DNA of 64,000 bases from Aequoribacter fuscus (GTDB lineage Bacteria; Pseudomonadota; Gammaproteobacteria; Pseudomonadales; Halieaceae), in contig NZ_CP036423.1 in NCBI RefSeq assembly GCF_009910365.1, positions 620,001-684,000 on the forward strand, written 5' to 3'. Below the pieces are notes generated by a model that was not told the origin of the DNA, did no database searches, and worked only from the letters and a program-made list of their open reading frames with translations. Shown here piece by piece: positions 31,224-41,788 of this stretch. Made by a program: the position numbers and the translations under genes. Position 1 is the first letter of the stretch; each line of letters opens with the position of its first letter.

Positions 31224-33932
31224 ATGGCACAAGTCACTGTAGAGCAATTAGCGAAAGTCGTCGGAGCATCTGCTGAGCGATTGCTGGGGCAAATGAAAGA
31301 GGCAGGATTGCCTCATACCAAAGCCTCACAGGAAGTTTCCGACGAAGACAAGCAAACGTTGCTTCAGTTTTTGAAGCGCAGTCACGGTGAGCCTGATGCG
31401 GCGCCGCGTAAAATCACGCTAAAGCGTAAGACCTTAAGCACTCTGAAGACCAGCGGTTCAGGCGGCCGTAAAACCGTGAACGTAGAGGTGCGTAAGAAGC
31501 GAACCTACGTAAAGCGTGAAGAGCTCGAGCCCGAGGTTGAAGCGAAAGTGACTGCGCCAGAGCTTATTGAAGAACCGGTTGTAGAAGCGGTTGAACAAGA
31601 GGTGGTCGAGCCTGTGGTAGAGGTGGTCGCCGAAGAGGTGGTGCCTGAGCCTGAAGTCGTTGAAGAGTCGGTTGTACAGGACATTGCAACAGAGCTCGAG
31701 CCCGAGGTAGTTACCGAGCCCGCCGTCGAACTGGCGCCAGAGCCAGAAGTCGAGGACTTTGACCCTGAAGTGCTGCGCCAGCGAGCCGCATTGCGTCGTA
31801 AGCAAGAAGAAGAGGCCCGCGAAAACGCCATCCGCGAGAAAAAAGCAGCGGAAGAGGCATCGCGAAAAGAGAAAGAAGCAAAAGCGAAAACGGCGGCAGA
31901 GGCCGAGAAGCAAGCAGCTGCGAAAAAAGAGAGCGATAAAGCGCGTCCAAAGCGTTTGCATGAGGCCGCGGCGCCCGTCGAGAAAGACGATTCACCGCGC
32001 AAAAAAGGTACTCGGCTTAACAAAGATTCGATCGGTGGGCGTGGTAAGAAACGTCATATGTCGTTGTCGGATATCGATGCGGCGGAAGACGGGTTTATGC
32101 GACGCCGTGGCGGTCGCAAAAAGTCACGCTCAAGTGGCGACAATCAGCATGGTTTCGAGTTGCCCACCGAGAAAATCATTTACGATGTCGAACTTAGTGA
32201 TCTGATTTCTGTAGGCGCCTTGGCCAGTCAAATGTCTGTCAAAGCAGGCGTCGTGATTAAAGAGTTAATGAAGCTCGGCGTTATGGCAACGATCAACCAG
32301 ATGATCGATCAGGATACGGCGACCCTCGTTGTGGAAGAGCTGGGTCACCGGGTGAAATTTGTAAGTGCCGACGCTCTGGAAGAAAAACTGGAAGAGACCT
32401 TATCTCAGCACGAGGGAACGCCAGAGCCGCGTGCACCCGTCGTGACCGTTATGGGTCACGTAGACCATGGTAAGACCTCGTTGCTGGACTATATTCGTAA
32501 GTCTGGTGTGGCGGCAGGTGAGGCCGGGGGTATTACTCAGCACATCGGTGCCTATCACGTAGAAACTGGCCACGGTATGATCAGCTTCTTGGATACTCCC
32601 GGACACGCGGCCTTTACAGCCATGCGTGCTCGCGGCGCGAAAAGTACCGATATCGTTATTCTCGTGGTTGCAGCCGATGACGGTGTCATGCCACAAACGG
32701 AAGAGGCGGTAGCTCACGCGCGGGCGGCAAATGTACCGTTGATTGTTGCAGTCAACAAAATTGATAAAGAAGGCGCTGACCCTGACCGCGTAAAAAATGA
32801 GCTGTCAGCGAAGGACGTTATTCCGGAAGAATGGGGTGGCGACACCCAGTTCATCAACGTGTCTGCGCACACTGGCGAAGGTATCGAGGATCTATTAGAC
32901 GCAGTTCTGCTGCAGGCTGAGTTACTTGAACTCCAAGCCCCCAGAAATGTTCCTGCACAGGGTATCGTAATTGAGTCGCGTCTGGATCGCGGCCGTGGAC
33001 CTGTTGCTTCGTTATTGGTGCAAAGCGGTACCTTGCGTCGCGGCGACATCATTTTGGCGGGGCTCCAGTACGGTCGTGTTCGCGCTATGTTGGATGAAAA
33101 CGGCGCACCAATTGAAGAGGCCGGCCCGAGTATACCGGTCGAGATTCTGGGTTTGGACGGAACGCCTGATGCGGGTGATCAGTTTGCTGTTGTGGAGAAC
33201 GAAAAACGCGCGCGTGAATTGGCTGACTTCCGTCAAGACAAGAATCGTGAAACGCGATTACAGCGTCAGCAGGCAGCGAAACTAGACAACATGTTCGAGA
33301 GCATGACCGCGGGCGAGAAGAAAATTCTTAACGTTATTGTTAAAGCCGACGTGCGTGGCTCGCTCGAAGCTATTCAGTCGTCGTTACTGGATCTTGGTAA
33401 CTCTGAAGTCCAGGTAAATATTGTGTCGGGTGGGGTCGGTGGTATCACCGAGACGGATGTCACCTTGGCCATGACCAGTGATGCGGTAATGTTTGGCTTT
33501 AACGTCCGTGCCGATAATGCGGCTAAACGTCTGGTCGAGGCGGAAGGTGTGGATCTGCGTTACTACAACGTCATTTACGATTTGTTAGACGACGTCAAAC
33601 AAGCGTTGACCGGTATGTTAGCGCCAGAGCTGCGTGAAGAAATTGTGGGCATCGCTGAAGTGCGCGATGTGTTCAAGTCGCCCAAGTTTGGTCTGATTGC
33701 GGGTTGTGTGGTCACCGACGGTACGGTCTATCGTTCCAAGCCTATTCGTGTATTGCGCGACAACGTTGTAATTTACGAAGGCGAGCTCGAGTCACTGCGT
33801 CGCTTTAAAGACGATGCGAGTGAGGTTAAGAGCGGCACGGAGTGTGGTATCGGCGTTAAGAACTACACCGACGTTCGTGTTGGCGACTTGATCGAAGTCT
33901 TCGACGTGAAAGAAGTGGCTCGGTCTTTGTAA
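31224..33932 (+). CDS. infB: Translation initiation factor IF-2
   Basis: 902 residues. An N-terminal IF2_N segment (1-55) is followed by a long linker: a Val/Glu/Pro-rich acidic stretch (about 95-180) and then a Lys/Glu/Ala-rich helical stretch (about 185-265). A second IF2-associated domain (near 325-385) precedes the GTPase with [22 protein letters not shown] and [10 protein letters not shown], and domains II-IV bind initiator tRNA at the C-terminus. It brings fMet-tRNA, whose gene lies just upstream, to the 30S subunit. Confidence 0.97.
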   Translation: MAQVTVEQLAKVVGASAERLLGQMKEAGLPHTKASQEVSDEDKQTLLQFLKRSHGEPDAAPRKITLKRKTLSTLKTSGSGGRKTVNVEVRKKRTYVKREELEPEVEAKVTAPELIEEPVVEAVEQEVVEPVVEVVAEEVVPEPEVVEESVVQDIATELEPEVVTEPAVELAPEPEVEDFDPEVLRQRAALRRKQEEEARENAIREKKAAEEASRKEKEAKAKTAAEAEKQAAAKKESDKARPKRLHEAAAPVEKDDSPRKKGTRLNKDSIGGRGKKRHMSLSDIDAAEDGFMRRRGGRKKSRSSGDNQHGFELPTEKIIYDVELSDLISVGALASQMSVKAGVVIKELMKLGVMATINQMIDQDTATLVVEELGHRVKFVSADALEEKLEETLSQHEGTPEPRAPVVTVMGHVDHGKTSLLDYIRKSGVAAGEAGGITQHIGAYHVETGHGMISFLDTPGHAAFTAMRARGAKSTDIVILVVAADDGVMPQTEEAVAHARAANVPLIVAVNKIDKEGADPDRVKNELSAKDVIPEEWGGDTQFINVSAHTGEGIEDLLDAVLLQAELLELQAPRNVPAQGIVIESRLDRGRGPVASLLVQSGTLRRGDIILAGLQYGRVRAMLDENGAPIEEAGPSIPVEILGLDGTPDAGDQFAVVENEKRARELADFRQDKNRETRLQRQQAAKLDNMFESMTAGEKKILNVIVKADVRGSLEAIQSSLLDLGNSEVQVNIVSGGVGGITETDVTLAMTSDAVMFGFNVRADNAAKRLVEAEGVDLRYYNVIYDLLDDVKQALTGMLAPELREEIVGIAEVRDVFKSPKFGLIAGCVVTDGTVYRSKPIRVLRDNVVIYEGELESLRRFKDDASEVKSGTECGIGVKNYTDVRVGDLIEVFDVKEVARSL

Positions 33933-33941
33933 TATCGACTT

Positions 33942-34340
33942 ATGGCAAAAGAGTACAGTCGAACAGAACGGGTTGGCGATATGCTCCAGCGAGAGCTCGC
34001 CAGCCTAATTCAAACCGAGATGCGTGATCCGCGTGTGGCAATGGTGAATATCACGGGCGCTCAGGTGAGCCGTGACCTGAGTCATGCGCGCGTGTTTTTT
34101 ACAGTGCTCGATGCCGATACTGCCGAGAGCGCAAAACCAACCACCGAGGTGTTGAACAAAGCGTCAGGCTTTTTGCGTGCGCAAATAGCAAAAGACTCTA
34201 CTATGCGTACTGTGCCCAGTTTGCGCTTCGTCTTTGACGAAAGTGTTGGTCGTGGTCGCCACCTAGAAGGCTTAATTCGCCGCGCTAAAGAGGCGGATCA
34301 AGCTATGTTGGGTGCTAATAGCGAGCCTGGCGAGGAGTAA
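33942..34340 (+). CDS. rbfA: 30S ribosome-binding factor A
   Basis: 132 residues, single KH-like domain: RTERVGDMLQRELASLI, RDPRVAMVNITGAQVSRDLSHARVFFTVL and the PSLRFVFDES strand are the conserved elements. RbfA acts on the 5' helix of 16S rRNA during 30S maturation and cold adaptation. Nine bp after infB and 3 bp before truB. Confidence 0.96.
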   Translation: MAKEYSRTERVGDMLQRELASLIQTEMRDPRVAMVNITGAQVSRDLSHARVFFTVLDADTAESAKPTTEVLNKASGFLRAQIAKDSTMRTVPSLRFVFDESVGRGRHLEGLIRRAKEADQAMLGANSEPGEE

Positions 34341-34343
34341 GGC

Positions 34344-35261
34344 TTGGCCCGTCGTAAACGTGGGCGTCGCATAGACGGCATTCTCATTCTAGATAAACCT
34401 CAAGGATACAGCTCTAACGGCGCTCTGCAGCAGTGCCGTCGAGCGCTTGATGCCCAAAAAGCCGGTCATACAGGTGCGTTAGACCCGCTCGCGACGGGTG
34501 TCTTACCTGTTTGTTTCGGTGAGGCTACCAAGTTCAGTCAGTATTTACTGGACGCAGAAAAGGCCTATCTTGCGACGATCTGCTTTGGCGAGACCCGTAC
34601 CACCGGTGATGCCGAGGGTGAGGTGGTTGAAACCTCCAGTGCGTCTCATTTAACGGCAGAATCGGTAGAACAGGCAATGCAGGGTTTTAAGGGTGCTATT
34701 AAGCAAGTGCCACCAATGTACTCTGCGCTGAAAAAAGACGGTCAGCCTTTATACAAATTAGCACGTCAAGGTATTGAGATAGAGCGCGAAGCTCGCGATG
34801 TGGTAATCGAAGCCTTTGATATGCTCGATTTTATACCCGGCGAACGAGCGTTCTGTCAGGTGTTTGTGCGCTGCAGTAAGGGGACCTATATTCGGTCATT
34901 GGCAGAAGATTTAGGCGCCTCGCTTGGTGTGGGCGGACATTTGACCGCATTGCGTCGAACCGAGGCTGGTCCCTTTGACTTGAGCGATGCTATGACGCTA
35001 GAGCAGGTGCAATCCGCTGGGCAAGACTTGGTCACAAGGCTTTTACCCATAGATGCGGGATTGCAGTATTTGACGCGCCTGACTTTGGGAGAGCAAGAAA
35101 TCGAAAAACTCCTGCAAGGACAGCGAGTATGCGTGCTAAATGACGCAAATTCTGGTATTGTGCGCGTCGCACGTGCGTCCGGCGAATTTGTCGGGCTCGC
35201 AAAGGCGTCAGAGGACGGCGAGATCGCGCCTCTGAGAATGATCGCTACCCACGAGGGCTAG
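34344..35261 (+). CDS. truB: tRNA pseudouridine(55) synthase TruB
   Basis: 305 residues. ILDKPQGYSSN and the catalytic motif HTGALDPLATGVLPVCFGEATK (nucleophile Asp in ALDP) define TruB; a C-terminal PUA-like region follows residue 250. It makes the T-loop pseudouridine of all elongator tRNAs. The start is TTG at 34344, with GAGGAGTAAGG directly upstream overlapping the rbfA stop. Confidence 0.96.
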   Translation: MARRKRGRRIDGILILDKPQGYSSNGALQQCRRALDAQKAGHTGALDPLATGVLPVCFGEATKFSQYLLDAEKAYLATICFGETRTTGDAEGEVVETSSASHLTAESVEQAMQGFKGAIKQVPPMYSALKKDGQPLYKLARQGIEIEREARDVVIEAFDMLDFIPGERAFCQVFVRCSKGTYIRSLAEDLGASLGVGGHLTALRRTEAGPFDLSDAMTLEQVQSAGQDLVTRLLPIDAGLQYLTRLTLGEQEIEKLLQGQRVCVLNDANSGIVRVARASGEFVGLAKASEDGEIAPLRMIATHEG

Positions 35262-35267
35262 CGGGAA

Positions 35268-35302
35268 CCTATCTGTAAATCTGCGCGGGTAGGCTCTTTT
35301 TT
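35268..35302 (+). terminator. Possible terminator between truB and rpsO
   Basis: CCTATC can pair with GGTAGG (one G-U) across a 14-nt loop, followed by CTC and six T (35297-35302). Weak stem; partial termination is the most that can be claimed. Confidence 0.4.
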
Positions 35303-35349
35303 AAATGGCGGGCATTCCGCTTGGGCAGATTGTAAAAAGGAAGATGAAA

Positions 35350-35619
35350 ATGGCATTAAGTGCAGAACAAAAAGCAGCGATTGTTAAAGATTATCAAACA
35401 AGCGAAGGTGACACCGGTTCTCCTGAAGTACAAGTGGCCTTGTTAACTGCAAATATCCAGCAGTTACAATCACACTTCAAAGAGCACAATCACGACCACC
35501 ATTCGCGTCGCGGTTTGATTCGTATGGTGAATCAGCGCCGTAATTTGTTGGACTACTTAAAGCGTAAAGATACGACGCGCTATAGCACATTGATTAAGCG
35601 ACTCGGGCTGCGTCGTTAA
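35350..35619 (+). CDS. rpsO: 30S ribosomal protein S15
   Basis: 89 residues from the ATG at 35350, exactly the E. coli length, with AAGGAAG upstream. A longer reading from 35305 would add 15 residues not found in S15 and is rejected. [20 protein letters not shown] and [21 protein letters not shown] are invariant blocks contacting 16S rRNA helices 20-22. S15 autoregulates its own translation in E. coli. Confidence 0.97.
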   Translation: MALSAEQKAAIVKDYQTSEGDTGSPEVQVALLTANIQQLQSHFKEHNHDHHSRRGLIRMVNQRRNLLDYLKRKDTTRYSTLIKRLGLRR

Positions 35620-35631
35620 ACCGAGTAAGTT

Positions 35632-35658
35632 ACCGGGGCATAAGGCCCCGGTTTCTTT
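35632..35658 (+). terminator. rpsO terminator / rpsO-pnp intercistronic hairpin
   Basis: ACCGGGGC (35632-35639) and GCCCCGGT (35645-35652), loop ATAAG less closing pair, followed by TTTCTTTT. In E. coli this interval holds the rpsO attenuator and the RNase III site through which PNPase autoregulates. Confidence 0.8.
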
Positions 35659-35679
35659 TAGAAAGATTGGAGAAATTGA

Positions 35680-37920
35680 GTGAATCCTATTGTAAAAACC
35701 TTCCAGTATGGCGGCCAAACGGTCACCCTGGAAACTGGCCGAATTGCCCGCCAGGCAACCGGCGCAGTACTCGTTACTGTTGAAAACACGACTGTTCTTG
35801 TCACTGTCGTAGCGGCAAAAAGTCAAAAACCTGGCCAAGATTTTTTCCCTTTGTCTGTCCACTACCAAGAAAAATCCTACGCAGTTGGCAAAATTCCAGG
35901 CGGTTTCTTCAAGCGTGAAGGCCGTCCAAGTGAAAAAGAAACCCTTACCTCGCGTTTGATCGATCGTCCTATCCGACCGCTGTTCGCAGATGGTTTCATG
36001 AACGAAGTCCAAGTGATGTGTACTGTCATGGCGGCGGATGATCATATTGACCCTGATATTCCTGCGATGATTGGTACTTCGGCAGCGCTAGCGATTTCAG
36101 GTGTGCCTTTTAATGGTCCTATCGGTGCGGCTCGAGTTGGTTTCAACGCCCAAGAAGGCTACTTACTAAACCCAGATTACAACGCACTTAAAGGCAGTGA
36201 CCTGGACATGGTAGTTGCTGGTACCAAAGACGCGGTGTTGATGGTTGAGTCGGAAGCGAAAGAGTTAACCGAAGACCAAATGTTGGGTGCGGTATTGTTC
36301 GCCCACCAAGAAATGCAAACCGTTATTGCTGCCATTAACGAATTGGTGGCCGAAGCTGGCAAGCCTAAGTGGGACTGGCAGGCTCCTGCCGTTAATGAGG
36401 CGTTGCTTGAAGCAGTTCGTGCGCAAGCTGGTGCAGATTTGGGTGCGGCCTACCGCATCACCGAAAAAGCTGAGCGTTATGCTCGCGTTGACGAAATTCG
36501 TACAGCCTGTGTTGAAGCGCTAGCTGTCGAAGACGGTCCAAGTGCAGACGACGTTAAGGATGTGTTCAAAAGCGTCGAGAAAGCTTTGGTACGCCAGCGC
36601 ATCTTGGCGGGCGAGCCGCGCATTGATGGCCGTGACGGTAAGACGGTTCGTCAAATTGCCTGTTCAGTCGATTTGTTACCCCGTGTACATGGCTCGGCTC
36701 TGTTCACTCGTGGCGAAACGCAAGCCATTGGTGCGGTGACGTTAGGCTCTACCCGCGATGCGCAAATTATCGACGCATTAGAGGGCGAGCGTAAAGATGC
36801 GTTTATGCTGCACTACAACTTCCCTCCTTACTCGGTGGGTGAAGCAGGTCGTGTTGGCGCAACGGGTCGTCGTGAAATTGGCCACGGTCGTTTGGCTCGT
36901 CGCGGCTTAGCTGCTGTGTTGCCAAACCAAGACGAATTTCCATATACCATTCGTGTCGTCTCCGAAATTACCGAATCGAACGGTTCGTCTTCGATGGCAT
37001 CGGTATGCGTTGGTTCGCTTGCGATGATGGCCGCTGGCGTACCTCTGAAGGCACCTGTTGCTGGTATTGCCATGGGTCTGGTGAAAGAAGGTAATCAGTT
37101 TGCCGTGTTGACCGATATCTTGGGTGACGAAGACCACTTGGGTGACATGGACTTTAAGGTCGCTGGTACTGCTGCGGGTGTCACTGCACTGCAAATGGAC
37201 ATCAAGATCGAAGGCATTAACGAGCAGATTATGGAAATCGCGCTCGAGCAAGCCTTGCATGCACGTTTGCACATCTTAGGTCAGATGAACTCTGTGATCA
37301 GCACTGCTCGCGAAGTGACTTCTGCTGATGCGCCAAGCATGGTCACTTTGAAAGTCGATTCCGATAAAATCCGTGACATCATTGGTAAAGGTGGTGTAAC
37401 CATCCGCGCTATTACCGAAGAATCGGGTGCAACGGTTGATATCGATGACGACGGTACCGTTAAGATTTTTGGTCAGAACCAAGCCGCTCGCGATCGCGCG
37501 GTTGAAATGGTGATGGAAATCACGGCGGAAGCCGAGGTTGGCCAGGTGTACGAAGGTACGGTTGCACGCATCGTTGATTTCGGTGCTTTTGTCACCATCC
37601 TGCCGGGTAAAGATGGTTTGGTCCACATTTCGCAAATCGCGAATCAGCGCGTTGAAAAGGTCACCGACTTCTTGGAAGAGGGTCAGACTGTACGTGTGAA
37701 AGTGCTGGATGTTGATCAACGAGGCCGCATCAAGCTGTCGATCAAAGAGTTGCTAGAAGACGAAGCGGAAACCGCGGAAGAAGAAGCAAGCGAAGCGTCC
37801 GCTGAGGTTGTTGAAGCAAGCACTGCAGAAGAGACTGTTGCAGCGGACTCGACTGAGGAATCACCTGCAGAGGTTGACGAAACGCCTGCGACTGACGAAT
37901 CAGAAGAGCCCAAAGCCTAA
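35680..37920 (+). CDS. pnp: Polyribonucleotide nucleotidyltransferase (PNPase)
   Basis: 746 residues. Two RNase PH domains (about 1-210 and 310-545) flank the helical domain. Then come a KH domain (about 550-615, [18 protein letters not shown]) and S1 (about 618-690). A C-terminal tail of roughly 45 residues is rich in Glu, Ala, Ser and Thr. PNPase degrades RNA 3' to 5' with phosphate and works with RNase E and with poly(A) tails made by PcnB, also in this window. GTG start with TTGGAG upstream. Confidence 0.97.
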   Translation: MNPIVKTFQYGGQTVTLETGRIARQATGAVLVTVENTTVLVTVVAAKSQKPGQDFFPLSVHYQEKSYAVGKIPGGFFKREGRPSEKETLTSRLIDRPIRPLFADGFMNEVQVMCTVMAADDHIDPDIPAMIGTSAALAISGVPFNGPIGAARVGFNAQEGYLLNPDYNALKGSDLDMVVAGTKDAVLMVESEAKELTEDQMLGAVLFAHQEMQTVIAAINELVAEAGKPKWDWQAPAVNEALLEAVRAQAGADLGAAYRITEKAERYARVDEIRTACVEALAVEDGPSADDVKDVFKSVEKALVRQRILAGEPRIDGRDGKTVRQIACSVDLLPRVHGSALFTRGETQAIGAVTLGSTRDAQIIDALEGERKDAFMLHYNFPPYSVGEAGRVGATGRREIGHGRLARRGLAAVLPNQDEFPYTIRVVSEITESNGSSSMASVCVGSLAMMAAGVPLKAPVAGIAMGLVKEGNQFAVLTDILGDEDHLGDMDFKVAGTAAGVTALQMDIKIEGINEQIMEIALEQALHARLHILGQMNSVISTAREVTSADAPSMVTLKVDSDKIRDIIGKGGVTIRAITEESGATVDIDDDGTVKIFGQNQAARDRAVEMVMEITAEAEVGQVYEGTVARIVDFGAFVTILPGKDGLVHISQIANQRVEKVTDFLEEGQTVRVKVLDVDQRGRIKLSIKELLEDEAETAEEEASEASAEVVEASTAEETVAADSTEESPAEVDETPATDESEEPKA

Positions 37921-37923
37921 AAA

Positions 37924-37947
37924 AATACCGACCCTAGGGTCGGTATT
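37924..37947. terminator. Bidirectional terminator between pnp and acs
   Basis: AATACCGACCC/GGGTCGGTATT, a perfect 11-bp inverted repeat, right after the pnp stop. On the minus strand a run of T follows, so it also ends acs transcription. A second perfect repeat, AACGCCCGC (37959-37967) / GCGGGCGTT (37980-37988), encloses the acs stop codon. Confidence 0.85.
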
Positions 37948-37972
37948 CAATAACTCCAAAACGCCCGCGAGC

Positions 37973-39907
37973 TTAGGTTTGCGGGCGTTCTTGTATCAGG
38001 TTCTCGACCACACTAGGGTCTGCTAATGTGCTGGTGTCACCCAGAGAGTCGAGCTCGTTCTCGGCAATCTTGCGTAAAATACGGCGCATAATTTTGCCTG
38101 AGCGTGTTTTGGGTAGTGCTGGCGCCCACTGAATGATATCGGGCTTAGCAATCGGACCAATTTCGGCGACACACAGATCAATAAGCTCTTTAAAGAGCGC
38201 ATCGCTTTTTTCTACACCCGCCATTGGTGTGACATAGGCATAGATACCCTGGCCTTTAATATCGTGCGGGAAGCCGACGACAGCGGCCTCGGCAATGCCT
38301 TCATGCAGCACTAGTGCGCTTTCGACTTCGGCAGTACCCATGCGATGCCCCGAAACATTCAGTACATCGTCAACGCGGCCGGTGATCCAATAGTAGCCAT
38401 CGGCATCGCGCATTGCGCCGTCACCGGTAAAGTAATAACCCTTATAGGTGCTAAAGTAGGTGTCGATAAGACGCTGATGGTCACCATAAACACTGCGAAT
38501 TTGGCTCGGCCAAGAGCGCTTAACTACGAGGTAGCCGGCGCCTTCGCCTTCGATTTCAGAGCCGTCTTCATTCAGCAGCGCTAGCTCCACGCCAAAAAAC
38601 GGGAATGACGCGGAGCCCGGCTTTAAGGCATGTGCGCCAGGGAGCGGCGTAATCATATGTGCCCCAGTTTCCGTCTGCCACCAGGTATCAACAATCGGGC
38701 AGCGACTGTCCCCAACGACTTTGTAATACCATTCCCAAGCCTCGGGATTGATGGGTTCACCTACGGTGCCTAGCAAACGTAGGCTGGCACGAGAGGTGCG
38801 CTTAACCGGTTCATCGCCTTGCACGTGGAGGGCGCGAATTGCAGTCGGTGCGGTGTAGAAAATAGAGACCTTGTGCTTGTCAATGACCTCCCAGCAACGG
38901 CTGGCATCGGGGTAGGTCGGAACACCCTCGAACATTAGCGAGGTGGCGCCGTTCGCTAAAGGACCATACACAATATAACTGTGACCAGTGACCCAGCCGA
39001 CATCGGCGGTGCACCAGAATACTTCGCCGTCGCGATAGTCAAACACGTATTTAAAGGTTGCGGCCGCTTGCAGTAAATAGCCGGCACTGGTGTGCAACAC
39101 GCCTTTGGGTTTGCCGGTAGAACCTGAGGTATACAAAATAAACAAAGGGTCTTCCGCTGCGACACTGACGGGGGCGCAATCAATGGATTGGCTCGCTACG
39201 AACTCCTCGTACCATACGTCGCGGCCCTCACTCCAATCAACGTCACTGCCGGTGCGTTTTACGACCAGACAAGTGTGAACGTTGGGGCAGGCTGCTAGTG
39301 CCTTGTCGACGTTGGCTTTTAGCGGGACACGTTTTCCGCCGCGCAATCCCTCGTCCGCGGTAATAACGGTTTGGCAATCTGAGTCGAGAATGCGGTCTTT
39401 CAGGGCTTCGGGCGAAAAGCCGCCAAAGACCACGGAGTGCACTGCGCCAATACGAGCGCAAGCAAGCATGGCGTAAGCGGCTTGAGGGATCATAGGCATA
39501 TAAATACACACTCGATCGCCTTTGGTGACCCCCCGAGCGATCAACGCATTTGCGAGTTGCGATACTTCGTCTTTAAGTTCGGCGTAGGTGATGTGCTGAC
39601 TTTCGCTAGGATCGTCGCCTTCCCACAAAAGCGCAGTCTGGTTAGCGCGCTCGGGAAGATGACGGTCGATGCAGTTAACGCTGATATTTAATGAGGCACC
39701 ACTAAACCACTCGGCTTCGCCTTTCGGGAAATCATAGCGACACACAGTGTTCCATGAGGTATCCCAGCTCAGAAATTCCTGTGCCAAATTGCCGAAGAAG
39801 ATCTCTGGTTCGTCGATTGACTGGCGGTACATTTGCTCGTAGCGCTCGGGAGTAATATGAGCGTCTTTGAATGACTCGGGAACGGGGTAGACATGATGTT
39901 CAGACAT
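37973..39907 (-). CDS. acs: Acetyl-CoA synthetase
   Basis: 644 residues. ATP- and CoA-dependent activation of acetate. The AMP-binding motif [15 protein letters not shown], the WWQTETG motif and the C-terminal TRSGKIMRR, with the lysine acetylated in other species, are all present. It ends the minus-strand cluster that contains CbrA/CbrB, as acsB does in Pseudomonas; control by carbon status is likely but not visible in the sequence. Confidence 0.96.
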   Translation of the reverse strand: MSEHHVYPVPESFKDAHITPERYEQMYRQSIDEPEIFFGNLAQEFLSWDTSWNTVCRYDFPKGEAEWFSGASLNISVNCIDRHLPERANQTALLWEGDDPSESQHITYAELKDEVSQLANALIARGVTKGDRVCIYMPMIPQAAYAMLACARIGAVHSVVFGGFSPEALKDRILDSDCQTVITADEGLRGGKRVPLKANVDKALAACPNVHTCLVVKRTGSDVDWSEGRDVWYEEFVASQSIDCAPVSVAAEDPLFILYTSGSTGKPKGVLHTSAGYLLQAAATFKYVFDYRDGEVFWCTADVGWVTGHSYIVYGPLANGATSLMFEGVPTYPDASRCWEVIDKHKVSIFYTAPTAIRALHVQGDEPVKRTSRASLRLLGTVGEPINPEAWEWYYKVVGDSRCPIVDTWWQTETGAHMITPLPGAHALKPGSASFPFFGVELALLNEDGSEIEGEGAGYLVVKRSWPSQIRSVYGDHQRLIDTYFSTYKGYYFTGDGAMRDADGYYWITGRVDDVLNVSGHRMGTAEVESALVLHEGIAEAAVVGFPHDIKGQGIYAYVTPMAGVEKSDALFKELIDLCVAEIGPIAKPDIIQWAPALPKTRSGKIMRRILRKIAENELDSLGDTSTLADPSVVENLIQERPQT

Positions 39908-40009
39908 ACTGCGATCTCGTCGTTTTAATTAGAGACCTCAGATAATACCGAGTGTGACGCGCGGCGCAAGCAGACTAAGGTCGAATGTCTGTGTTTGATG
40001 TGCGAGGTC

Positions 40010-40864
40010 TTATTTTGGCGGAGCGAGACGCGTGTTGTCGATTAATCGGGTAGCCCCTAACCGTGCGGCTGCCAGAATCGCGATCTCTTTCGTCTGCTCG
40101 GTCACTTCGGCCAGTGTGCTTGAGTCTCGAATGGCGAAGTAGTCAGGTTTAAATCCTGCGGCTTCTAGGCGTTTGTTGGCGCTCGCTTCAAGATCCGCAA
40201 AGTCAGTGCTGCCAGATAGAATGGCCTCTTTGCAGGCTTGTATGGTCTTGTTCAGTTCAGGCGCTATCGGGCGCTCTTCGGCAGTCAGGTAGCCATTGCG
40301 CGAGCTTAAAGCTAGACCATCGGCGGCTCGGCCCGTCGGGACGCCGATAATGTCTATTGGCATGCACAGATCATCCACCATTTTGCGGATGATCGATAGC
40401 TGCTGAAAATCTTTTTCGCCGAATACCGCAATGTCGGGCTGCACCATGTTAAAGAGTTTGGTAACGACCGTAGTGACGCCATCAAAGTGCCCGGGCCTGC
40501 TGGCGCCACACAGAGTTTCGGATAGCTGTGGCACGCTAACCTGTGTCTGGGTCGTCATGCCTCTTGGATACATCTCGGCGACACTGGGCACAAAAACAAT
40601 ATCGTTACCTTGAGCCTCGAGCTGCTTTGAGTCTGCATAGAGTGTTCTCGGATAGTTGTCCAGATCTTCGCCAGCGCCAAATTGAAGAGGATTCACAAAG
40701 ATACTGGTCACAACAAAATCACTGAGCTCTTTTGCCTTAGCCACCAAACTCAAGTGACCCTGGTGCAAATTACCCATCGTTGGTACAAAGCCTATTTTTC
40801 GCCCAGCCAAGCGTTGCTGTTTGATGGTGTTTTGCAGTGCTTTGATTGAGGTCAGTGTTTGCAT
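40010..40864 (-). CDS. panC: Pantothenate synthetase
   Basis: 284 residues from the ATG at 40864, with AAGG 8 nt upstream; a GTG three codons earlier would overlap that site. FVPTMGNLHQGHLSLV contains the HxGH-type ATP motif, with further signatures VVTKLFNMVQPDIAVFGEKDFQQL and the late SSRNGYL. Joins pantoate and beta-alanine (the products of PanB and PanD) to make pantothenate for CoA. A hairpin separates it from panB. Confidence 0.95.
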   Translation of the reverse strand: MQTLTSIKALQNTIKQQRLAGRKIGFVPTMGNLHQGHLSLVAKAKELSDFVVTSIFVNPLQFGAGEDLDNYPRTLYADSKQLEAQGNDIVFVPSVAEMYPRGMTTQTQVSVPQLSETLCGASRPGHFDGVTTVVTKLFNMVQPDIAVFGEKDFQQLSIIRKMVDDLCMPIDIIGVPTGRAADGLALSSRNGYLTAEERPIAPELNKTIQACKEAILSGSTDFADLEASANKRLEAAGFKPDYFAIRDSSTLAEVTEQTKEIAILAAARLGATRLIDNTRLAPPK

Positions 40865-40959
40865 TATCGACACCTTGAGATGCTTTGCGGGGCATTTTGA
40901 GGACGCAGAGTATGCCGCAGCCTAAGGCATGAAACAATGGATTGAGACAAGAAAATGAC

Positions 40960-40984
40960 GCGAGGCAGTGTGTGACTGCCTCGC
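40960..40984 (-). terminator. Hairpin between panB and panC
   Basis: GCGAGGCAG (40960-40968) and CTGCCTCGC (40976-40984), perfect 9-bp stem with a 7-nt loop, directly after the panB stop. On the minus strand only a broken T-run follows (TCATTTTCTT), so panC may be reached by read-through. Confidence 0.55.
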
Positions 40985-40991
40985 CTATTAG

Positions 40992-41783
40992 CTAGTGGTA
41001 ACAGTGCTCTTCACGGGGGAAATCACCGCTTTTAACAGCATCGACGAAGGCTTTGAGCGCACCTTGTACTGTGCTTTGCCCTTCCATGAAGTTGGCCACA
41101 AATTTGGCAGGGCGCGGATTCAGACCCAGTAAGTCGTGCATGACTAAGACTTGCGCGTCGGTGCCCGGACCTGCCCCAATACCTATAACAGGAATATCCA
41201 ACTTATTGGTAATATCGGTGGCTAGTTCTTCGGGCACGCACTCCAGTACCAGTAAGCCCGCGCCCGCATCTTGAATTTCAACCGCGTCGGCCAAAATAGA
41301 TTTGGCTTCTTTGGGCGTGCGCCCTTGTACGCGGTACCCGCCAAAGGCGTTAACGTACTGTGGCGTCAAACCAAGGTGGGCGCATACCGGAATACCCCGC
41401 TCAACCAGCTGGCTGATGCTATCACTTAGCCAGGTTCCCCCCTCGAGCTTCACCATTTGTGCCCCCGCTTGCATCAGCTTGGCGGCGTTTTTTAAAGTAT
41501 CTTTTGGGGTGGCATAAGACATGAAAGGCATGTCTGCAATGATGAGTGAGTTGGGCTCTCCTCGCGCTACGCACTCGGTGTGGTAAGCCATGGCCTCGAT
41601 GGTAACGGGTACGGTACTGTCGTGGCCTTGTAATACATTACCCAAAGAGTCACCGACCAGTATGCTCTCGGCACCGGCTTCGCTGACTAGGCGAGCAAAA
41701 GTTGCATCGTAGGCGGTGATGCAGACAAATTTATCGCCGTCCGTCTTCATCTGGTCCAATTTGCTGATGGTAAATTTAGCCAT
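40992..41783 (-). CDS. panB: 3-methyl-2-oxobutanoate hydroxymethyltransferase
   Basis: 263 residues, TIM-barrel. [37 protein letters not shown] and [22 protein letters not shown] are conserved PanB blocks with the metal-binding Asp residues. Transfers a hydroxymethyl group from methylene-THF to ketoisovalerate, the first step to pantoate. Five bp after the kinase gene. Confidence 0.96.
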   Translation of the reverse strand: MAKFTISKLDQMKTDGDKFVCITAYDATFARLVSEAGAESILVGDSLGNVLQGHDSTVPVTIEAMAYHTECVARGEPNSLIIADMPFMSYATPKDTLKNAAKLMQAGAQMVKLEGGTWLSDSISQLVERGIPVCAHLGLTPQYVNAFGGYRVQGRTPKEAKSILADAVEIQDAGAGLLVLECVPEELATDITNKLDIPVIGIGAGPGTDAQVLVMHDLLGLNPRPAKFVANFMEGQSTVQGALKAFVDAVKSGDFPREEHCYH

Positions 41784-41788
41784 ATGCT

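Noticed and set aside
31505-32023. Long minus-strand open frames of 94-172 codons opposite infB
   Set aside because: They mirror the low-complexity Glu/Val and Lys/Ala linker of IF-2, giving Ser/Thr- or Leu/Phe-rich artefact proteins.
35305-35349. Upstream extension of rpsO by 15 codons
   Set aside because: S15 is 89 residues from the ATG at 35350, which has a good ribosome-binding site; the extension is not found in the family.
37276-37719. 147-codon minus-strand frame opposite pnp
   Set aside because: Shadow of the KH/S1 region of PNPase; no domain, no ribosome-binding site.
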